Below, piece after piece: positions 7,441 to 18,475 of a stretch of 64,000 nucleotides of DNA. The stretch is from Desulfobaccales bacterium (lineage in GTDB: Bacteria > Desulfobacterota > Desulfobaccia > Desulfobaccales > 0-14-0-80-60-11): contig JBAZPO010000004.1 of NCBI GenBank assembly GCA_041648175.1, positions 221,396-285,395 on the forward strand. The letters run 5' to 3'. The translations under genes and the position numbers were made by a program. Numbering within the stretch: the first letter of the stretch is position 1; every line of letters starts with the position of its first letter. The notes beneath the pieces are model-generated. The model was given only the letters and a program-made list of their open reading frames with translations, did no database searches and was not told the DNA's origin.

Positions 7441-9535
7441 TTGTATAAATGGCCGCCAGGAAGATGGGCACCAGAATCCAGCCCGCCAGCCTCTGAAAGT
7501 AGATGAACACCGTGAAGCGGCCAGAAATTCTGTCCGGTTTCCATTTTTTTTGCATCCCCAGGTCCACCATGGGGGTGAACTGCTCGAAACTGAGCAAAAA
7601 TCTTCCCAGGATGCCATAGAACCGGCTTTTCTGCGGCCAGTCAATTTCTTTGAGATTATGGGGGTCGTAGTAAAAAGCTCCCAGAATGACGATGGCCAGG
7701 GCAGCCCAGAAAATCCTGAAGGGTTTGCGGCCGTAGCCGGCCAGAAAATCCCAGAACACCACCTTGGCCCATACTGCCGGGTTCAGCCACTCCACCCAGT
7801 TATTGGGCCAGGTCTCCTGCCGCTTCATATCGATGAACACCTCATCCGCCAGGCTTTGGTGCCCATTTTGCTCGAAGAATGACTGGAGCTGCAGGTAGTT
7901 CCGGTTATCAAAGCTGCTGTGATGCACCCAGGCGATTAACTTGCGCCAATCCTGCAGCCTGCCCGGGCCTTCCGCCGTGGCAATGAAGTTGTATATCATC
8001 CCGGAAAATCGCACCTTGTCTTTATCCTGGGGCCATTCAACTCCCAGTATCTTCAGGTTGGCGAAATGGCTATTCCTCAAGTCAGCTTCGGTTTCGATAC
8101 TCAGACCGTTTAAGGTGGTCTGCCCCTTTGCTTGAAGACCGGCGGCCATTAATCTATTTAATCTGACATTTTCAAAGTGGATATCCCGATCCACGACCGC
8201 ACGTTCCAGATATAAGTCAGAAATGGCTGCTATCCCCGGTGAGGATACTCTTTTCAGGCTTGATGTGCCGATAACGGAAAGATCGGATAGGTGAGCATCC
8301 TTTAAGTCAACCGGCCCGCGGAAGACGCCCCCCGTTAAAACCGCCCCTTGCACCACATCAGCCTTCAATTCGCCGATCCTCGCACCCGCCAGACTAACCG
8401 GGCCATTGAACAGGGCGTCGGTGAACTGAAGCAGTGACCCCACCTTGAGGTTGCGGAAATTCGCTTCCCTGTCGCTGTTAAATTGAGCCCTGCTGGCATT
8501 AAACTGTCCGGCACAGTCGGTCCCGTCAAAATTTACCGGCCCAGCAAAAATTACGTCTTCAAAATTTGCGAAAGTGCCGACCTTCAAACCAATGGACTCC
8601 AGCCCTTTGGTTACATCCAGAAACTTCGCTTTCTCGCAGAGCAATACCAGGCCAATATCCGCACCGTCAAAATCTACCGGCCCCTTGAACAACGCTCCTT
8701 GAAAATCGGCCACATTGCCGACCTTGAGACCGGGGAAACTGGCGTAATTTTTCTCGCTTAAAAAGCGAGCATTTCTTGCCCAGAAACTCCGTTTGATCGT
8801 TGATCCAGCAAAATATGCTCCGCCGTGAAAGATAGCCGCCGATATATCGAAACTTCCGCCTACGTTCATATTCCTGAATTCCGTGGGGCCTTGAAACTCA
8901 GCATGGTCGCTCAGGACGTTTTGACCCACCTGCATCCCATTGAAATATGATCTGCCCCGATTTAACAGACGCGCCTCTATCAAGCTGAACTCATTGCCAA
9001 TCCTGGCCCAATTAAAGTTCACCAGGCTAGAAAAGATAGTCTTATTGAAATAAGCGTTTTTTGCCACCTCTAATCCCAGAAAATAGGCCTGCCCCAAAAA
9101 AAGCGACCCGGTAATCTGCAAGCTGCATTTAAACAGGCTGTCCTGTAAGTTCACGTCCCCTTGGAAAATGCAATCTACCAGCCTCACCTCGTAGGGCACC
9201 ACCGCAGAGCGCAAATCGATCCGGTCATCGATGTTAATGATGGCGTTTCTTAAATAGACTCCATGGCGATGGACTTTTAGCCCCTGAAACCCTCCAGTTA
9301 ATAGGACCTCTAGAAATTTTCCTCTGATTTCCCGTTTTTTTTCGTCTTCCCCGAACCGCTTTCTCAAATCCGCGGGGTTCCCTCCCGCTACCTGTTTCAA
9401 AACTTCCACTTCCCCTGGCCAGAGCGGCTTCAGGTCAGGGGAACTCTTACACGTAATCTGCGCCTGAACCAGGTTGGCGCTACTCATTAAGAAAATTAAC
9501 CATAGCGCCAGGAGCGCCAGTCGGGACTTTTTCAT
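7430..9535 (-). CDS. Exported pentapeptide-like repeat protein with C-terminal membrane segments
   Basis: The ATG at 9535 has GAGGGTGA upstream and begins a clear signal peptide (MKKSRLALLALWLIFLMSSANLVQA), giving 701 residues. From about residue 90 to 520 the chain is a run of degenerate repeats (for example KVGTFANFEDVIFAGPVNFDG) with alternating F/A/N ladders typical of right-handed beta-helices of the pentapeptide type. A linker with FDNRNYLQLQSFFEQNGHQSLADEVFIDMKRQE is followed by two or three hydrophobic segments (FWAALAIVILGAFYY and the last 30 residues). This layout puts the repeat rod in the periplasm anchored in the inner membrane. Function is unknown. It is the only intact gene in a stretch of relics. 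Confidence 0.75.
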   Translation of the reverse strand: MKKSRLALLALWLIFLMSSANLVQAQITCKSSPDLKPLWPGEVEVLKQVAGGNPADLRKRFGEDEKKREIRGKFLEVLLTGGFQGLKVHRHGVYLRNAIINIDDRIDLRSAVVPYEVRLVDCIFQGDVNLQDSLFKCSLQITGSLFLGQAYFLGLEVAKNAYFNKTIFSSLVNFNWARIGNEFSLIEARLLNRGRSYFNGMQVGQNVLSDHAEFQGPTEFRNMNVGGSFDISAAIFHGGAYFAGSTIKRSFWARNARFLSEKNYASFPGLKVGNVADFQGALFKGPVDFDGADIGLVLLCEKAKFLDVTKGLESIGLKVGTFANFEDVIFAGPVNFDGTDCAGQFNASRAQFNSDREANFRNLKVGSLLQFTDALFNGPVSLAGARIGELKADVVQGAVLTGGVFRGPVDLKDAHLSDLSVIGTSSLKRVSSPGIAAISDLYLERAVVDRDIHFENVRLNRLMAAGLQAKGQTTLNGLSIETEADLRNSHFANLKILGVEWPQDKDKVRFSGMIYNFIATAEGPGRLQDWRKLIAWVHHSSFDNRNYLQLQSFFEQNGHQSLADEVFIDMKRQETWPNNWVEWLNPAVWAKVVFWDFLAGYGRKPFRIFWAALAIVILGAFYYDPHNLKEIDWPQKSRFYGILGRFLLSFEQFTPMVDLGMQKKWKPDRISGRFTVFIYFQRLAGWILVPIFLAAIYTKFK

Positions 9536-9715
9536 ATCATCACCCTCTTTAGTGATTAAAAGGAAATGGACCGAAAGATTTGTAGTCCCGGTAAATATTA
9601 ATCCGGACTTCCTGGTGGGAATTCGAGAACCAGTCTCCCGAGCCTGGCCGGCAATTTTAACGGAATCACTGTTATGATTCATGATAGCTGAGCGCGGTCA
9701 TCACGCCGCTATCAT

Positions 9716-10094
9716 TTATACAAATATGTGGGCAACATACAAAAATACCAGGATGAAGGCCCCGGAACTCATCCAGCACAAGGTCTTCTTCTGGGGCCGA
9801 TACATCATTTCCGTGGCGGCAATGCCGGTCGTAATCATCCCCATCAACCCGGTGCCCACGTGTAGGGTGGACACTACCTGCAATAAGGGCTCTTTAACAT
9901 AGATAAAAGCCCATAATTTCCAGGATGCCAGATTGATCAGGTTGCTGCCGAAAAAGGTTGCCTACCGCCAGGTCCACTGCGCCGATCTGGAGGGCGCTCA
10001 GGGTTACCACCAGCTCGGGCAGATTAGTGGCCGCGGCCGCAAAACGGTGTCCACTGCCGATTTCTGCGTTGGGCTGAGGGACACTCTCTATCAC
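9716..10094 (-). pseudogene. Na+/Ca2+ exchanger-type antiporter relic
   Basis: The minus strand encodes SGHRFAAAATNLPELVVTLSALQIGAVDLAVGNLF, the alpha-repeat of CaCA-family antiporters (family pattern ATSLPELVVSxxAxxxGxxDLAxGNxxGSN). A frameshift follows at about 9950. In the next frame the sequence continues FGSNLINLA and then HVGTGLMGMITTGIAATEMMYRPQKK and a final hydrophobic helix ending at TAA 9716. Only the C-terminal half is left. It is a relic, with no start codon or promoter. Confidence 0.75.
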
Positions 10095-10427
10095 TTAAAA
10101 GCAGGATATTAATTGCATAGGCTTTTTATTAATCAAGCCATAAGCCTATCGGCCATTAGACATGAAAAGTCTCGAACAGAAGGTGTCTACAGAATAATAT
10201 CGTATAACTACTAAGAACTTATCAAATAAACGTATACGGCATAATTTTATTATAAATCTTTAATTAAACTAATCACACTATCGATGTCAATAGAAGAAAT
10301 TTTATCTGAGCTTTTCCTGTGGGAAAGCCTGTCAGTTGCCCTTTGGGTTTTCAATGATCGCAGCTCCCATTTCCGTGGACAGGAACAAATGTGGTGCAGA
10401 TTGGTGGCGGGGTAAAATAGAACCTCT

Positions 10428-10493
10428 CTTGCCAAAGCCTTGCCTTATCATCGAACCAGCATAACTTGTAGGTATGATTTGCATATCGAAATG
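10428..10493. repeat. Dispersed 66-bp repeat, copy 1
   Basis: Begins CTTGCCAAAGCC, has CTTATCA near position 15 and ends TGATTTGCATATCGAAATG. It aligns with copies at 14063-14129 and 22649-22714. Confidence 0.6.
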
Positions 10494-10843
10494 AGTTCCA
10501 TGTGGTCCCACTTGCCCTCTGTCTCCAACAATCCCAGCAGAACTACCCCCAATTGCAGCGCTGGATTGTGTGCTGACATACCTATGCCGTCATAAGCCGG
10601 AATCAACAAGGAAGGCGAAAAAAAGTAACGGGGAGACGCTTGGGCTGCGTAGAAGCGCAGTTGTAGTCGGCGTCCGCCTGCGTGAGAAAGTCGATGTCCT
10701 GTCCGGTCGTCAAGTGGTACTTTACCAAGAAGCACTCGCCTAAGGTGCGCCTTGAGCAACGCAGAAGGTGTCAACCTTAAGGCGCTTTGTTATGTATTTT
10801 TGATTCCGATTACGTGACCAGCAGACTGCAAGGGCCTCAAGAA

Positions 10844-10877
10844 AGGGCGGCGTTACAGACTATTGAAACACCGCCCT
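10844..10877 (-). terminator. Hairpin downstream of katG
   Basis: AGGGCGG and CCGCCCT arms (with further GTT/AAC pairing inside) lie about 120 bp past the katG stop. On the minus strand the stem is followed by TTTCTTG, a weak T-tract. Confidence 0.45.
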
Positions 10878-10999
10878 CATATGTTGTTATAGCCTCCGTA
10901 GATCGTTCAAAACATCCGTAAGCTCATGGCGGTTATCGCTTTCTGATCATCCGATTTGCAGTTCAGAATACGCTTCAGAAGCCCTCGAAGACGTTTATG

Positions 11000-13189
<2,190 letters not shown>

Positions 13190-13428
13190 AAAGTTTCCTC
13201 CTTGCGTTGTCTGAACTTATGCACCGTGCCTCCTTTGCACGGGGTTCGGTAACCTCAAAAAGCCCCGGCGCCCGCACCCTTGGTAGGCACCACCCATCCG
13301 GGAAGGCGTTCGCACCTCAATGTGAGCTGACTTCTTTAGGAGATGAACCTCTTGCCTCAGGACGAGCCCGCGCTCACCCGCGGTCAGGCTGTTCTAATTG
13401 TTGGCCACCGTATTCCAAAGGTCGTAGG

Positions 13429-13905
13429 TTAAGGTTTTTTGCTCTTTTCCATATCCTCTTTATTCTGGCGATTGCCTTGACACGTGGGGCAAAGGCCAAA
13501 AAAGTTCAACTGCTGATGGGTGATCTTATACCCGGTCTGCTGCGCTATTTCTTGAGAAATACCAGCCAAGGCCTCGTACTCTGGATCAAGGATCTGACCG
13601 CATTGGGTGCAAATGAGATGGGGGTGCGGGTAGGGCTTATTGCCGTCGTAATGGCTCCCCATGCTGGCAAAAGTAATTTCGAAGATCTCGCCCACATTCT
13701 TTAGCAGACTTAAAGTCTTATAAATTGTGGCCAGGCTGGTTGTGGGATAATCGGCTCTGATCTGTTCGAAAATCTGCTCTGCGCTCGGGTGCCCTTCACT
13801 CTTAGATAAGATCCGCAACATGGTCATGCGCTGCGGCGTAAGCCGGCACCCTTTATCCTTCAGCACCCTGATCATATGTTCCAGACGCTCTTGAGGATCA
13901 GCCAA
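13429..13905 (-). CDS. perR: Fur-family peroxide-responsive repressor, PerR type
   Basis: At 158 residues this is a complete Fur-family protein. The winged helix (CRLTPQRMTMLRILSKSEGHPSAEQIFEQI...TSLATIYKTLSLL) occupies residues 20-75. Metal ligands follow in GSHYDGNKPYPHPHLIC. Two CxxC pairs, CTQCG and CPTCQ, make the structural zinc site. The position immediately upstream of katG on the same strand, with an intervening 240 bp, is the classic place for PerR, and the HPHLICTQCG segment suits that subtype. Distinguishing PerR from Fur by sequence alone is not certain. The AT-rich region just upstream (13915-13955) may contain its own operator. Confidence 0.85.
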   Translation of the reverse strand: MADPQERLEHMIRVLKDKGCRLTPQRMTMLRILSKSEGHPSAEQIFEQIRADYPTTSLATIYKTLSLLKNVGEIFEITFASMGSHYDGNKPYPHPHLICTQCGQILDPEYEALAGISQEIAQQTGYKITHQQLNFFGLCPTCQGNRQNKEDMEKSKKP

Positions 13906-13914
13906 AACTCCCCC

Positions 13915-13955
13915 TTATACTATTTCTCTATAAATAATAACTATCAATTAGATGT
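13915..13955 (-). promoter_or_regulatory. AT-rich promoter region of perR, possible PerR/Fur box
   Basis: The segment contains TATAAATAATAACTATCAATTA, which is AT-rich and loosely palindromic like Fur-family operators (PerR pattern TTATAATNATTATAA). The match is incomplete, so this is a suggestion only. Confidence 0.3.
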
Positions 13956-14062
13956 CAAGGACCTGCTAACATCGTAGGCGACCATGAACGTCCAACTTGA
14001 AGGCAAATGCCCCTCCTCTCAGCATCTCAAGAAACATTTATAAGATAGCGTCTAGCGAATTA

Positions 14063-14129
14063 CTTGCCAAACCCCTCCCTTATCACCAGGCCAACAAAAA
14101 CTGCATGAATGATCTCCATATCTTGCATG
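14063..14129. repeat. Dispersed 66-bp repeat, copy 2
   Basis: Begins CTTGCCAAACCCC, shares CTTATCA and the GCATGAATGAT segment, and ends CCATATCTTGCATG. It lies in the 500-bp region between perR and the TPR gene, which otherwise holds only the terminator at its right end. Confidence 0.6.
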
Positions 14130-14278
14130 GGTCTTTGTGGGGAGGACGATTTCAGATGTTAAAGATTAAAGGAGGTCAGGAAGCCGAAGGAAATAGCCGG
14201 AACCCTTCAGGTCAAAAAGTATTGATATGCTGTGGATATGGAAGAGGGGGGAGGCGACAGTCTGGCTAGCAGGCATTT

Positions 14279-14316
14279 TGAAAAAGCAAGGGCACCCTGT
14301 TAGAAACAGAGTGCCC
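14279..14316 (-). terminator. Rho-independent terminator of the TPR gene
   Basis: On the minus strand a GGGCAC..CTGTT / AACAG..GTGCCC hairpin is followed by TTGCTTTTT. It lies 100 bp past the stop codon of the gene ending at 14415. Confidence 0.75.
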
Positions 14317-14414
14317 CATGCCCGTATAGCCGCCGAGGTAGTAGTCCGACTCCCCGGTAAGCTTGAGTATAGCATGTTCACCCTGGTTGAGCATTTTCGG
14401 AATCTAGGAATCTG

Positions 14415-15425
14415 TCAACCGAGGTCGCGATTTTCAAAGTTGATTGAACGGTTATGTGCTGTTTTGCCGTTTCCTTTTTTTCCACGGCTGGGTTTGTTCA
14501 CCCAACCGTAGCGAACAGAATCGACACTTAAAAGATAGCCTTTCAGTTCTTCTTGTTTGGCTTTGTTAGCACGCATAAAGATGGAGTGAAGCTCATGGTC
14601 CACGTCATCGATGTTTGCACCTCTCTTGACCGCCTCGGCAAACCACTCATCACCCAAGCTGTAGTTTCCTTTCTCGTAATACACTACACCAAGAAGTGTG
14701 CAGGGATGGAAACTATCGGGATCGAATGAAAGTGCACTCTCAGCCAACTGTATGGCGTCATCGAATTGGTGTAAGTCTCGCTTGCATGCCCCTTTGGTTG
14801 TACAAAGTGCCGATTTGAGATGCTTGTTCCGTTGGCTCGTCACCTCTATCTTGCTCAAAACTTTGAGTGCTTCAGTTGGGAGATTTGCCTTTCGATAATG
14901 GCTACTGGCATTTACCGCTTGCCAGGGATCGTTGTCCTTTTCGAAAAACCGGCGATACCACATCGCCTCATTTATATGAAATTTCCGCTTAATCCCAGGA
15001 TATTTGAAAAAGTAGCCATTAGTAGAAAGCCAAAGCACATTCTTTTCCGATAGCCTGTCACCCTTTTCAAGTTTGAGTAGAATCTTTTTCATCGGGTACA
15101 GATGATGAACTTCGACATGGTAGATATCGTACTTTTGCCATAACTTTCGGCGAATATTTCTTTTCTCTTGTCCCTCAATTTTAGCGCGCAACATCTTAAA
15201 ATCAGCCTCTCCCGTTTCTTCCAGCTTTCTAACAAATTCGCACAGATCGAACATGCCTTTATCACGGATCCACTGTTTGTCCTCGACAGATAATGCTCGA
15301 TTTACATCCAACCGATCGAGAATCGAGGACAATTCACTTCCGACACCCGAATAATCGCCCATGTATGGAACGAAATATTTGGCTATGAGTTGATTATGGC
15401 GTTCAATGCTCAGGGGAGAAGACAT
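14415..15425 (-). CDS. TPR-repeat protein of unknown function
   Basis: The ATG at 15425 is preceded by AAAAGGA and gives 336 residues. Residues about 200-275 contain TPR-like helical pairs (ACKRDLHQFDDAIQLAESALSFDPDSFHPCTLLGVVYYEKGNYSLGDEWFAEAVKRG), with the A, G, Y and P positions of the family. The N-terminal 190 residues are charged and include YDIYHVEVHHLYPMKKILLK; the HHLYP segment recalls an HNH-type histidine pair, but the rest of that motif is not visible. No signal peptide is present. No neighbour shares its strand closely, so it is probably transcribed alone. The role is unknown. Confidence 0.65.
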   Translation of the reverse strand: MSSPLSIERHNQLIAKYFVPYMGDYSGVGSELSSILDRLDVNRALSVEDKQWIRDKGMFDLCEFVRKLEETGEADFKMLRAKIEGQEKRNIRRKLWQKYDIYHVEVHHLYPMKKILLKLEKGDRLSEKNVLWLSTNGYFFKYPGIKRKFHINEAMWYRRFFEKDNDPWQAVNASSHYRKANLPTEALKVLSKIEVTSQRNKHLKSALCTTKGACKRDLHQFDDAIQLAESALSFDPDSFHPCTLLGVVYYEKGNYSLGDEWFAEAVKRGANIDDVDHELHSIFMRANKAKQEELKGYLLSVDSVRYGWVNKPSRGKKGNGKTAHNRSINFENRDLG

Positions 15426-16060
15426 TAAAGACAAATCCTTTTCAAAAACACCTGACTGGTAATGTCATATCGGCCTAAATCTTTGAAACCATAAATTGTC
15501 ACCTGGGACGGTGGATTCCTGGTTTGGTGCGGGCACGAACCTCGGTAAAGCTCCATTTGTAGCCCGGGCGCGCCAGGTTCTATGACATATTAAATTCCTC
15601 GTTCATGTATTTTCTTGTCAAAAGACGAGAATAGTTTTTCTGGTGAAAATTCTTCTATTTTGTACTTAGAAAATCATCCCTATCCCGGAGGGCAAGGATG
15701 CAGGTCATCGATTTTCCCTGGGCTTGGCGTGCCGTTATGAACGCTGAACGAGGAATAGAATATAGCTTGCCAGCCCAGGAACTTATCACCGGTCCAGCAA
15801 AAGAAAAACCTATGAACTTCATATCTTCCCAGTGCATATGTGGGGGGAAGAATTTTAGAGGTCTCTGCCGATGGTGTGCAATGTTGCATGCTGGAAAGAG
15901 GGTGATCCAGAGGTCGAAAAGAGTCGATCTGTTCTATATATGAAAAATCTGTTCAGCTGGTAATAAGTTAAGAATCAGAGCAGGTATCCGTCTTTTATCA
16001 TCAAACTTTTCGTCAATATTACAACATGGTTTAAGAGTGATAATAATCAAAGAATCATTC
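15426..16060. other. Intergenic region containing one possible small gene
   Basis: Apart from the small frame at 15698-15943, no protein pattern or repeat was recognised. The right end forms the tail of the outer-membrane protein transcript. Confidence 0.35.
15698..15943 (+). CDS. Possible 81-residue cysteine-containing small protein
   Basis: A GGAGGGCAAGG site just before the ATG is the main support. The protein has a CICGG and a CRWC cluster near residues 47-60, which could bind a metal, and no membrane segment. I do not recognise a family and the frame could be chance. Confidence 0.25.
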   Translation: MQVIDFPWAWRAVMNAERGIEYSLPAQELITGPAKEKPMNFISSQCICGGKNFRGLCRWCAMLHAGKRVIQRSKRVDLFYI

Positions 16061-17029
16061 CTAAAAACTGAAAACCGCCCCCAGCAAGGGGCCGTGAAAC
16101 CAACCGTGGATCGCAATATCCTTAGTGCTACCACTTCCCGAAAAATAACGGCCGCGATAGCCACCGTAGATACGAATGTTTTTATGCACCTGGTAACCCA
16201 GCAAAGCCTCAAGCACACTGTCAACGTTGTTGTAAGCGACAAAGCCAAAGCCACCGCAGTCGGCTCTGAGCAGCAGGTTAACCTTCGGCGTAAACCAGAA
16301 ACCAATCCGCATCCCCAGGAAAGGTTCAAAAATCGAGAACTGGAGTGAACTAACCAGTGACCCGCCGCGGGTTACCAGCTCCTGGCCCGAAGTATCGGTT
16401 AGAGTGGCATTCAGGCCCAGCCTGATGTCCTGATTGAGGTAAGTGTAACGAAGACCACCCAAAAGCTCGAATGATGCCACGGGAACCGGCTTGTCGGGAG
16501 TGATAGGTATGGTTCCTACGAGATAGCGCACTCCTACATCCTGCCAAAGGAGGCGAGACCAAAGCTTAAGGTTGCCCGAAAGTTGCAGGCGCACCGGAAC
16601 AGGAAGCAGCTGGCCTTTTAGCTCCCTGGCCCCGCCGGCACTGATGGAATCGCCGATATAGATAAAATTGGTGTCGGATATCAAGCCCCATCTACCATAC
16701 CAGATCTCCAACCGGCCCATGCCTCCCATGACTTTGCTGAAAAGCAAGGGGACCAGGTTATACCAGGGGACGTCGGCCACGGTGGTGCCCCTGAATCTAC
16801 CCTGGTGGCTGAGGTCAAGATGAGCCCCTGGAACCCATAAATACGGGGCCAGAAAGAACTGCCAGCCTTTTTTATAGATGGGGAGGCGGTCATCTTCCTT
16901 GGCGGCATCAGCTTTTTCCTTGGCGACAACCGACTCCTCTTTGACTAAGGCTGGCTCCTCCTGTGAGTAAGCACCCGTGCACCAGACGAGCAGTAGGATG
17001 ATGATAAGTGTGACTTTCCATCCCCTCAT
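16061..17029 (-). CDS. Outer-membrane beta-barrel protein
   Basis: A signal peptide (MRGWKVTLIIILLLVWCTGAYS) starts this 322-residue protein and GGAGGGG precedes the ATG. After a charged linker, the chain is built of alternating aromatic/hydrophobic strands (WQFFLAPYLWVPGAHLDL, RLEIWYGRWGLISDTNFIYIG, LGGLRYTYLNQDIRLGLNATL) and ends in GPLLGAVFSF, with the terminal phenylalanine typical of outer-membrane barrels. It lies 60 bp downstream of the periplasmic HAD phosphatase on the same strand, so both are probably cotranscribed and divergent from the sulfatase pair. Substrate or structural role is unknown. Confidence 0.75.
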   Translation of the reverse strand: MRGWKVTLIIILLLVWCTGAYSQEEPALVKEESVVAKEKADAAKEDDRLPIYKKGWQFFLAPYLWVPGAHLDLSHQGRFRGTTVADVPWYNLVPLLFSKVMGGMGRLEIWYGRWGLISDTNFIYIGDSISAGGARELKGQLLPVPVRLQLSGNLKLWSRLLWQDVGVRYLVGTIPITPDKPVPVASFELLGGLRYTYLNQDIRLGLNATLTDTSGQELVTRGGSLVSSLQFSIFEPFLGMRIGFWFTPKVNLLLRADCGGFGFVAYNNVDSVLEALLGYQVHKNIRIYGGYRGRYFSGSGSTKDIAIHGWFHGPLLGAVFSF

Positions 17030-17089
17030 GGTTTCCCCTCCAGATGGTAATTCCCCGGAGCTCCCTGCACCGGATATTAGAGCGAACCC

Positions 17090-18115
17090 CTACTCCCAGG
17101 CAAAGATCTTTTTCCAATCCTTTTTCATGGAGATGACGAACCAGCCATCCTGCTTCGCCTCATCGTAAAGCGCCTGGGTGAAGGTGCCGACCTTGGTGGC
17201 CGGTAGCCCCTCGGCCGGGCCATAGGCATACTCGCGCTGGGCATCGTCATGCAGCACCAGCATCATAAGCCGCGCCCCGGAGCCTGCCCCGGTGTACTCC
17301 AGCATCTCCCGGTCGCCCCCGGAGTTGCCAAAGGCGGCCAAGGGGCGCTTGCCGATGAACAGGTTGATACCGATGGCCTTGCCGGCGTGGTCGTCAATGA
17401 ATAACACCTTGGGCAGCCGCATGAGCACCGGCTTGCGGTCCTGATACTCATACTTGGTGGCGATGCTCGAGCCCACCACCTGCTCCGGCGGTATGTCGTA
17501 GACTTGCTCGCTGTATACTCGGACAAACTCCTGGCCGCCGCCGGTGACGATGAAAGTCTTGAAGCCGTTGACCCGGAGATAGTGCATGACCTCCAGCATG
17601 GGGAGGTACACGAGTTCGGTGTAGGGCTTCTGGAAGCGAGGATGCTTGGCCCGGGCCAACCATTCCTGGGCGATCTTTAGAAACGCCTCGGTGGTCATAC
17701 CGGCGTGCGTAGCCCCAATGATTTTGGCCCACTCCTGCTCGGTGAAACTGGCAATGGCCCCCTGGTCGTTCCCCAGGATCGCTTTGAAGGGATGCTCGTT
17801 CTTCCACTCTAGATGCTTGGGCGCAAGTTCGTGCACCCGGTCCAGGGCAAACATAGCCTGGGTGTAGATAGGATGTTCCACCCACAACGTGCCGTCCTGG
17901 TCGAAGGTGGCGAGGCGGTCCGCCGGCGGCACATAAGCAACGCTGGACTTATCCGTAACTTTCCGGACAAAACTCACGATCGCCTGCTTCGCCGGCCCTT
18001 CGTTCCAGGAGGGCAACGGGTCCTGGGCCAGGGCCAGGCCGGTAAAGGTCAAGACCGCACAAGTCCCAATGAGGCAAAGAACCACGATTTTCCTAAGAAC
18101 ATTTCTCCATTTCAC
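17090..18115 (-). CDS. Exported HAD-superfamily phosphatase
   Basis: I chose the GTG at 18115 because it directly precedes a signal-like helix (VKWRNVLRKIVVLCLIGTCAVLTFTGLALAQ) and AAGGG lies upstream; this gives 341 residues. The frame stays open 186 bp further upstream. HAD motif I is FDQDGTLW, motif II FIVTGGG and motif IV FGNSGGDREML. A KVLFIDDHAGKAIGINLFIGKRPLAAFGNSGGD block is well conserved with phosphoserine-phosphatase-like periplasmic enzymes. Substrate is unknown. Its operon with an outer-membrane protein and its position opposite a sulfatase and its maturase suggest work on released phosphorylated or sulfated compounds. Confidence 0.8.
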   Translation of the reverse strand: MKWRNVLRKIVVLCLIGTCAVLTFTGLALAQDPLPSWNEGPAKQAIVSFVRKVTDKSSVAYVPPADRLATFDQDGTLWVEHPIYTQAMFALDRVHELAPKHLEWKNEHPFKAILGNDQGAIASFTEQEWAKIIGATHAGMTTEAFLKIAQEWLARAKHPRFQKPYTELVYLPMLEVMHYLRVNGFKTFIVTGGGQEFVRVYSEQVYDIPPEQVVGSSIATKYEYQDRKPVLMRLPKVLFIDDHAGKAIGINLFIGKRPLAAFGNSGGDREMLEYTGAGSGARLMMLVLHDDAQREYAYGPAEGLPATKVGTFTQALYDEAKQDGWFVISMKKDWKKIFAWE

Positions 18116-18475
18116 AGCTAACCCTTCTGTTGGAGATAAGGGGAGTGCGGGCCAGAGTAGCCCAGGCATGGCTTCCTCCATTCTTGGTTGGTTTCTCAGG
18201 CAGCTTCGTCTATGGGCCGTAGCCAGTGGGACGAAGCCGATAAATAGGGTTAGAAAGAGAGAAGCCGCCAGGGGCTTGTTGATGATGATTCCAGCCAACA
18301 AATGCGGAACGGCACCCCTCGATTTATTTAAGCATTCTTTTAACTAATTCAAGGATAAGATCATTACTTTGCAAGTGACCCCTCTCTGCGCTGCCTCCTT
18401 GACAACGGCTAAATGGGCACTACTTTTTAGCTAATTATTGTCTTCCCAGTTTTCTCACCCTTATGAGCCCTCTCC
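18116..18475. promoter_or_regulatory. Divergent intergenic region between HAD/OMP and sulfatase operons
   Basis: About 360 bp separates the two start codons and should hold promoters for both directions. I could not pick a convincing -35/-10 pair or operator. The ribosome site before the ATG at 18476 is weak. Confidence 0.4.

Larger units (their letters stand above)
10095..10999. other. 900-bp region without a supported gene
   Basis: It contains one copy of the dispersed 66-bp repeat (10428-10493) and a hairpin at 10844-10877. A minus-strand frame between 10448 and 10774 is open but has no ribosome site or recognisable pattern. Confidence 0.4.

Noticed and set aside
10448..10774. Minus-strand open frame between the CaCA relic and katG
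   Set aside because: No ribosome site, and its C-terminal part is one of the dispersed repeats; no recognised protein pattern.
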